From the NCBI GenBank assembly GCA_037576215.1, contig JBANDB010000015.1, positions 1,612,001-1,676,000 on the forward strand: 64,000 nt of DNA, written 5' to 3'. Made by a program: the position numbers and the translations under genes. This stretch comes from Armillaria gallica (taxonomy: Eukaryota; Basidiomycota; Agaricomycetes; Agaricales; Physalacriaceae). This document shows, in pieces, positions 57,250 to 64,000 of the stretch (positions within the stretch are counted from its first letter, which is position 1; each line of letters begins with the position of its first letter). Under the pieces are notes generated by a model, which saw nothing but the letters and a program-made list of their open reading frames with translations, had not been told where the DNA came from and did not search any database.

Positions 57250-58260
57250 TCCTAGTCATAGATAGGCCTGCAACGGGCTCCCGGTCGTATCCTCCACTGG
57301 TGCACCTTCTCTCTCACCCCTTGGCAGTCCTTATCCAAAACTCTTTCAAACGTCACCCTGCGGAAGTCCTCAGGTATACCTTCAATGTATTCGTTGAATA
57401 CCAGAGGATCCTTATAGTGCGGGTCCGACATCTCGTACAGCGTCGTAGAAGGCCCATCCTCAGGATTCATGTGACGTGTGTCTGGAGACCCCCCGACGAC
57501 ACTTGACCACTCTTCATCGCCGAGTTCAGGCTCTCTGCCTGTCCAAAGTTGATGATGACTGGAGAACGGCTCCCATCCTGCAGAACGACATTCCCAATGC
57601 GAATGTCATTGTGCAAGACCCAGTTCTCGGCCTCGAGAGCACGGAGCGCCTCTATGACGTGACTGGGGATCCTCTCTGCTTCTCGCATTGAGACGTCAAC
57701 ACCTGGTTTGAGCTTCGCCATGCCAACGCCAGGGATATCCTCGAAAACGAGTCCTTGAACGACATCGGTGATGGGATGAGGGGGAGCAGACCTGGGAGTA
57801 ATACAAAGACGAACGATGCCGAAAAGATGGGGAATATAACGGCCTTGCAGTCGGTGCAGAAGTTGATATGCAGCAAGTTCGGTGGTGTGACACCTTGTAA
57901 CGGCAAGTGGAGACCTCCCTCATCCAGTCCTCCCAAACCTTGGTGTCAGACCGGTTCTCGTCATCGCGTACAAGCTCGAACCAGTTGGGCTCCACGCCCT
58001 CCGGGTTTCACGTATGGCGTGTTGCAGATGTCCTTCGAGGGAAGGCAACCACCGCAATATCCCAGTCTACGATCTGCAAGCTTTAGAATAGTCTTCTCGT
58101 TATCGGAGTGTCGCCGAACGAGCAGCATGACGGCCGATGTGAATGGCTCGAAGCGTTTGATGACTGTGGCTGCTCAAGATCCAAAAGTATTCGAGCCTTC
58201 CCTTGGATTGAACGTCGAGGATCGTTCCGGGTACATGCCGCTGTAAAACGCAAATCAACA
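57250..58260 (-). pseudogene. Kinase-like gene, copy C
   Basis: From high to low coordinates: N-lobe F-E-P-F-T-S-A-V-M-L-L...I-L-K-L-A-D-R-R (about 58165-58070), a V-W-E-D-W-M-R-E-V block (57938), Y-Q-L-L...L-Q-G-R-Y-I-P (about 57870-57825), L-H-N-D-I-R-I-G-N-V-V-L (about 57622) and V-I-I-N-F-G-Q-A-E. The catalytic loop keeps H-N-D and N, but the D-F-G is N-F-G (Asp to Asn, G-to-A). At least two frameshifts separate the pieces, one just after Q-A-E. The C-terminal end (57470-57252) reads Y-E-M-S-D-P-H-Y, then G-I-P-E-D-F-R-R, and E-K-V-H-Q-W-R-I-R, the best kept of the copies. Confidence 0.55.
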
Positions 58261-58319
58261 CGAGTATCGAAAGAAAATTGATGTATTGCCATACCTCTGA
58301 ACGAAAATTCAGCGGCACC

Positions 58320-58849
58320 CACGATCCACTCGGGTAAAAAGCCTTGCAAGTCGTGTCAGAGGACGAAGCAGGAAGTTAAGAGATGCGTGTCGATGGTGGC
58401 ATCAGTGTAGACTAGGTTGCGCCATGCCAGGGCCATCGATGCCGCTTGATGATCGCCGTCGCAGTGCAAGAGTGGCACGTGTTCAGGATCAACCCTGACC
58501 GTGACCGTACTCCATTCATTCCTTGCTTTGCTACCCTTCGACAATGCTTATTTCTGCCATCCCGTCTCAGTGCCACGATTTCGACAAGTTTGACGAGCGA
58601 ATTCGTACCTTTTTGGGTCCAATGAGGGTTCAAATCAAAAATTTGCATGTATGCCAGCCCACTTCTCTGCATAACAACACGAGGATTCGCTTGAGCGACG
58701 GCTTCTGTGATCTGGGAGATATGCGGCTAGTAGTCAATATGCGTTGAACATGTATATTCTTTTTCGTATTCATTGACCTTCCAGCGCATGCAGAGTCGAT
58801 AGGCAGCAGCAACGCGCCTTGCTTGGACCAGGTTGTCTATCTACAGACT
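58320..58849. other. No recognised gene
   Basis: Short frames on both strands (for example 58523-58747). No conserved motif and no paralogous stretch seen. Confidence 0.3.
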
Positions 58850-59300
58850 CGCTCTCCTATTCTCATATGTAGCGGTGATGGAGGTTCGATTTGGTAGGCA
58901 GGGACTCGGACGGGGTTTGGGACAGGCTCGCTAGGGTATGTAAGCTTGCTTCCTGCGGCGTTTTCGTCACTGACTCGGGCTTGTATAGCACGGACAAACA
59001 TAGGAACGGGAAGCGACGAGCGGAAGAGACGGGAGGGTGTGTGCACGCCAAGGGAGGTGTATGGGATGGATATGCAGTCAACGGGCGCGTTCACAACTCT
59101 GGACGCATACTGCGCTGATGCGTCCAAGCTCTCCTCTGCCTTCGCCGTGTACCCGTTTTCTTGGATGATAGTCACGGTTCTATTCTTGTCCGTCCCTTCC
59201 CTTCCCCTTATCGATGATTGCTAACCCCGATGTATGCAGCATTACCTCACCCCGCAAGTTCGCCTCGTTCATCGCACTCTTCGGCTGTCTTTCGTCATCG
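58850..59300 (+). repeat. Repeated unit R, partial copy 3
   Basis: Matches 5600-6100: the GGGAC(G/A)(A/G)GCT(C/T)GCTAGGG segment, GCGGAAGAGACGGGAGGGTGT, and the run into the TCTTCGGYYGTCTT segment. It covers only the right half of the unit. Confidence 0.55.
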
Positions 59301-59626
59301 TCAGGAAGTTCTACAGAATGCTTTACGCACAATCACATCGTTTCGCATCACTTTCCCTATGCACTCCCGAAACAATGAGGATGTTGACATTGCCAGATGT
59401 TTTCAACTTCCCAAACTTCAGGCATCTCACAATTACATTGCCTGCTTCCTTCAATTTCCATTTGTTTTCCACGCCCACACTCGAGATTTGTTGTATCAGT
59501 TTTGATGACTATTTGCCTGCCTCTCTCGGCGAGCCCAACAAGTTGCTCCGTACATCCAACAGTCCTCCCTCTCCTCCAATCAACCGACGTTTGGTCGCCG
59601 CATTTCTAGAGGGAGGTTGGGATTGA
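59301..59626 (+). CDS. Short leucine-rich, possibly F-box-like reading frame
   Basis: The 59234-59626 frame contains M-L-T-L-P-D-V-F-N-F-P-N-F-R-H-L-T-I-T-L followed by a second similarly spaced segment. This resembles the leucine-rich part of fungal F-box proteins. No F-box, start context or intron supports it strongly. Confidence 0.25.
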
Positions 59627-59639
59627 TAACGGAGATCAA

Positions 59640-60240
59640 GCAGGCGACGCTTGACTGGAAGCTGGAACAAGCAGATGAAGGGCAAAGGTACGTGATCCTT
59701 CCTACGACTTGGCTCTCACTGACGGCACCTTTTAAGAGGGCGGGTCACCATGTTTGAGGCGCTCGTTGGGGTGTTGGGACAGTCTGGCATCAACTATTTC
59801 ACCACTGAGACGGCTGGCGAGCAGGATCGATGGGTGAATAAGGTCATTGGGCCACCACCAGGGTACGTGTATTGATCTTGTAGGCTTTTTGCATGGCTGA
59901 CTCGTGTCTTTGTAGGGTTTCGTTGGATGCGTGGAGGGATTTTTGGGTTATTAAGGTAAGGTATCTTTGATGACACCTCTATTTGATACTAACGGCGCCC
60001 CCAAGACTACAGATAGTGCGAGATAGATGTACCAGGTAAGAGTTTTCTTGTCGGTTTTGCTTACGTTTAGCTAATTGGGACTCGCGCAGATAGTGAAATA
60101 AAAGTTTATATTCTGTTAACATGGTGAGAGTGTGAAGCGAGAGCAACGATACGAAGACTTGAAGAGGTACAACAAATGGAACGGTACGTGCACTGGACAT
60201 ATCCTTTGAATGCAGCTAACACGTGGATGGCAGGTGTGAA
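59640..60240 (+). CDS. Unknown spliced gene with very small exons
   Basis: Consecutive exon-like pieces share clean borders: up to 59689 (W-K-L-E-Q-A-D-E-G-Q), 59739-59860 (V-T-M-F-E-A-L-V-G-V-L-G-Q-S-G-I-N-Y-F), 59914-59953 (S-L-D-A-W-R-D-F-W-V-I-K), a short piece near 60012, and about 60119-60182 (Y-E-D-L-K-R-Y-N-K-W-N-G). Donors are GTACGT, GTACGT, GTAAGG, GTAAGA and GTACGT. The pattern suggests a real gene or its recent remnant. I recognise no family. Confidence 0.35.
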
Positions 60241-60546
60241 CGAGTAGCAGAGGACGCGTTGAGGGTCGGTGCGGGACGGGATTGGGGGGGTCATATTCTT
60301 TTATCAACATGGATGGGCATGCATGCGAAGGGAGGGGTGGACGGGAGGGTGTGTCTATTAATAGCATGCAAGGATGGGGGACGGTCGCATGGTCGGGAGT
60401 GCCCTCACCTTTTGGCGGAGGGAAGGACATTTTGGCAGGTGTCTTGCGGAAGTGAATTTCGTGACTCAGATGCATGCTAGCTCATTGACGGAAGCGGTTT
60501 GCGGACGTCGGATGCGAGGCCGAGCAGTCGCGAAGGATGCGGGACA
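60241..60546. other. No recognised gene
   Basis: G-rich stretch with a plus-strand frame (60223-60480, 60374-60619) without recognisable domain. It may be an upstream part of the R unit that lies outside the window for copy 1. Confidence 0.25.
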
Positions 60547-62383
60547 AGGGTGTTTTGGCGGAGGATGGCAGGCAGTCTCGAAACTGGATTTCCAACAGCA
60601 TGATTTGATTACCGGGTAAGGGAATGTGCACCAACTCTCGTTCTACGTGGCTTAGCGTTCCTTTTCTTTCCCTAGGCTCACCCTCCAACACACCGCCGAC
60701 GATTTCTTCGATAGCTCGTTCGTTCACATCGCCTATGCAACGGTACGCGAATATCTCTATTTTTCTCACGTTTTGCTCATGCAGCATTCATCAGAAGGGC
60801 CCCGCAAGCTGGCGATAACGTCTAGGTCCGTCAGATGGCAACAGACGTGCACGAATCGAAGAGATTACTGGGAGCGGGGTCCGAGTCGTTAGGCCCGGTA
60901 AGCCCTTCCTCAAACTGACTTGAACGCGGCTAACCAATCCTCTGGCCACTCAGGATTTCAAGGGAAATGGCGGACGATATTCTGGAGGGAGTGCTAGTTG
61001 TATGGGCGGAGGTGCGTGTATTGCTTTGTGAATGAGATTTGGCCTTGCTAATGTCGATCAAGTCCCCTCTCGATTGTTGCATTCTGCGTCGATGGCACGT
61101 CAATATCCCTCACGGTACGTAGCATTCCACATAGCTTTACCCCCACTTAGGCTGTCTTCTCAGAGGGACAGTTTACGTGCGTTGTGCCGTCGATAAGGGT
61201 GATGGGAACTCGATACGACAGCAGGAACTCGGGCAGGATTTGAGACGGGCTCGCTATGGTAGGCTTGTTTCCCGTAACGTTTTCATCACTGACTCGAGCA
61301 TGTGCAGAATATGTTACGGTGGATAGAGATGCAGGCAGTACGGGTGTCTTCTATTTTTAGCTAGGATGGGAGGGAGTGCTCGTTAGAGAGACGCGACTTG
61401 GATGAGCCCGTCGACGGCGATAGTTTTCGGACCTCGGATGTGAGATACAGCATACATACAGGACGCATACGGCGCTGATGTAGCTGTGTACCTCTACATG
61501 TATGATCGTCACAGTTCTATTCTTGTTCGTCCCATTCATTTGCCTCACTGCTTATCGCTAACCCCAGTGTACGTAGCATCACCTCACTCCACAGCTTGCA
61601 AGTCTGCCTCGTTCATCGTCCTCTACAGCTGTCTTCCTGTCACGTCTATGCTTCCCGCCTGTTAGGAGTTGTCCTCTGTCCACAAGGCTATCATCCACAC
61701 TGAGTATGTTTTTTCTCTCCTCCTTCTCTCCCTTAGCTCACACTTTCCCAGTTTCGCAATGCTCGCGTTTGGTATCATCGCCGCCTTCATCGCATACTAC
61801 ATCAGCCTCTCCGAATTGCTTGCATCAGAGCCCGAAGCAGTTAGTACCGTACTCCCAATTGGCACATCCAAGCTCCTTAACTTTAGTATACCTCCATTTG
61901 CTGTACGCATTCTCGGCATCAAATACCACAATCTATCATAACGACCGTCCATTCCACGCGTCCTCAATTTCAACCATAGTTTACAATGATGCCCGTGCTA
62001 TCATCATAATACGATAATATGGTGTGTACAAATATCATAAATACTGTACTCCCACTGCAACTACCTCCGTCTCATATAGATTATGTATCTGGACTCGAGC
62101 GCAAGTAAGGTGGTAGTTCTCTCCGTGGACTGAGAATACTACTAGGCCGCTCTTGGCACAAACAATTACCGTACGTGTTGGTGTCACCAGTTACGAACTT
62201 GGATGTGTTTCCGGGACAGCACAACACGAGCATACAGTGCTTTGACAGCGATAAGGTTCAATCAAACGGCACCAACAAGCACTTGGCATCTTTTTGTTCT
62301 TGACAGCGACTACATTCTCCCAAGTGAGTCCTTTGTGCTTTGGATGTCAATGATACTAACTTGATCTCCATCGATTTTCAAGC
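60547..62383 (+). repeat. Repeated unit R, copy 4, upstream of DUF6535 copy B
   Basis: The most complete copy. Its first bases equal the first bases of the window, and it runs into the DUF6535 gene through the same AT-rich stretch (about 61995-62045). It includes the 60572-60885 part missing from copy 1. Exon-like pieces such as F-F-D-S-S-F-V-H-I-A-Y-A-T (about 60698) hint at a former gene, but I cannot name it. Confidence 0.6.
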
Positions 62384-64000
62384 ATGGCTGACACTGATGG
62401 GAATGGCGCAGAGTCACCTCCAAATCAACCTTCAGCAACTGGTGGTCCTGTTCCTGCACCTAACCTTGGAGCTCAGGGAAACCCTTCAAGTGGGACGTTT
62501 TTTGGACTGAGCAAGAATCAGCTGCATTCGTGGGGAGTTGGTATGTTCAATTTACTTTGACTGTTCTGCTACGATCGTATTTAATTTTAAATGGTATCAG
62601 GCACTGCTCCATGCGACTATAAGGTGCGCTACCCTCTCGATCCGTATGGCCAAGAGATGTCCAACAAGGCACGAATATGGTCCATCTACCTTAACGAAGC
62701 GGCCGATTTTGATGCCAATATGTTGGCAGAGTGGCGGGATACCGTCGATGTCCTACTTGTATTTGTGCGTCTCAGGTTTCCTTTCAAAACCAGGCTAAAA
62801 AGTCTAATACATTGTAGGCTGGTCTTTTCTCTGCAGTACTCACAACATTCGTGGTTCAAACGTCACAAAACATGCAACCGGATTACAACCAGGCATCCAC
62901 ATTCCTTCTCTTAGAAATCCTCAAGGCCACAGCATCGAACGGTTCCCAAATCTCTATTCCTTCCTCCCCCACCGACTTCTTTTCCATGAGCCGTTCCAAC
63001 GAATGGGTGAACAGCTTGTGGTTCGTGAGTCTGACTCTCAGCCTCATCACTGCCCTGGTGGCTGTTTTGGTCAAGCAGTGGCTCCACCAATACGTCTCCA
63101 TTGTCTCTGACAGCTCCACACGTGATCGTGCAAGAATCCGACATATGCGATACGCTGGTCTACAAGCGTGGCAGGTTCCCATGATCATCGGAATGCTTCC
63201 GGTCCTCCTTCATGTTTCGTTGGGGCTCTTTTTTCCTGGCCTCGCTGTTTTCTTGTTCTCTCTGGGCATGAAAGTGGCCTGGCTAGTATCTATCATTGGT
63301 GCTGCAACATACGTGGCCTACACCGTTGCCCTAATCCTTCCCCTCGTCTATCCCTATTGTCCATTCAAGGTACCCTTAACACTTCACGTCCACTCTCTTA
63401 TCCTACGCATTGCCCTCATACGACACTATCTGTATACCCACGTGTTTGGTCGTGGTACTCATCGCCTGTACATGTACCGGCAGAGACATGAGAGCGTTCT
63501 CCAACGTCATCTGAAGGACATTGAGCATGCTCATATTCAAAAGTGTGCTGCCAAAGTAGACGCACAATCATTACAATGGCTGCACTCCTCCACATCTAAT
63601 GCCTCTGTGCATCAAAGCATGCTGCAGGCCATTGCTGGTATGTCTTCCGCCACTTTAAAATGGCTATCGGACGAATATAGATCTGCTCTTATGGTACCTC
63701 TGGAGCAGCAGATACAGCACATTGAACCGCTTGTGCCATCTCCTGATGTCGAGAGAGAGTTGGAGCTCTACTATAGAGCATATATACTCCTTTGGCCTAA
63801 TTGTTTACAATTTGGCAGCGGATGCCCCCAGGCCCCCCACCGTGATCACATGGCAGATTGGTGTTGCAACGAGCAGCTAAAAATGACACTGTTCTCCATG
63901 ACAGGTAGCCAGAAGGTGTTAGCTGTTTTTCTCGGAATCCTTCAGGGCCTGCAATGCTCTTCCCTCACCTTGCACTCAGTGGTGTGGGAGGGGCTAGTCG
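62384..64000 (+). CDS. DUF6535 multi-pass membrane protein, copy B, open to the window edge
   Basis: Exons 62384-62540, 62601-62764 and 62818 to the end of the window, with the same phases as copy A and introns of 60 and 53 bases. I read exon 3 through all of its 394 codons without a stop. The DUF6535 hallmark stretch (W-S-I-Y-L-N-E-A, L-L-V-F-A-G-L-F-S-A-V-L-T-T-F) and the hydrophobic segments are intact. Relative to copy A it lacks a block of about 13 residues after the last membrane segment (L-Y-Q-F-L-N-A-L) and has a few small indels, all in frame, which suggests selection on the protein. Copy B is the better candidate for a working gene. Its 3' end is outside the window. Confidence 0.8.

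Overview
This window reads as nuclear DNA of a filamentous basidiomycete (Agaricomycetes). Genes are broken by many short introns (about 46-70 bases, GT...AG). Several families are ones I know mainly from mushrooms: DUF6535 membrane proteins, proteins starting with a four-helix domain like that of MLKL, fast-evolving kinase-like genes, and a split DDE integrase typical of fungal DNA transposons. No bacterial operons, tRNA, rRNA or CRISPR were seen. Assignments rest on reading translations and motifs; no database search was possible.

Layout. 1-9.5 kb: a repeated unit, a DUF6535 gene (copy A), a second repeated unit joined to a DUF6535 relic, and a leucine-rich, F-box-like gene. 9.6-16.0 kb: a kinase-like pseudogene, an unknown gene and a minus-strand MLKL-like-helix/pseudokinase/TM gene (block A). 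16.04-43.75 kb: a 27.7-kb insertion that begins 8 bases upstream of the start codon of the block A MLKL-like gene. 43.75-57 kb: the rest of block A, then block B, a diverged second copy of the same gene series (46.9-57 kb). 57-64 kb: two more kinase-like copies, repeated units, a small unknown spliced gene and DUF6535 copy B, which runs off the window.

Block B acts as an empty site and shows that the 27.7-kb piece is inserted. The piece is nested. The outer unit (about 6 kb without its insert) carries an Ndc10-like/GCR1_C-like gene of the Crypton tyrosine-recombinase type and a RING-like gene. Inside the Ndc10-like gene lies a 21.7-kb element (about 19,651-41,335) with inverted, CG-rich repeat ends. 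It encodes a DDE integrase plus cargo that looks like control of ubiquitin, SUMO and chromatin: a Ulp1-like protease, a JmjC-like protein, a coiled-coil RING protein, a HECT-like ligase, a phosphotransferase-like (APH) gene, a DUF7770-like gene and several unknowns. This nested giant transposon is the main discovery candidate in the window.

Decay. About ten genes or gene parts are interrupted by single in-frame TGA codons whose reading frame continues undisturbed, and at least two splice donors read AT instead of GT right after a C. All fit C-to-T change at CpG, as expected where fungal transposons are methylated. At one site the paralog in block B has an arginine codon (CGG) where block A has TGA. 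Most genes in the element are therefore recently disabled rather than ancient wrecks.
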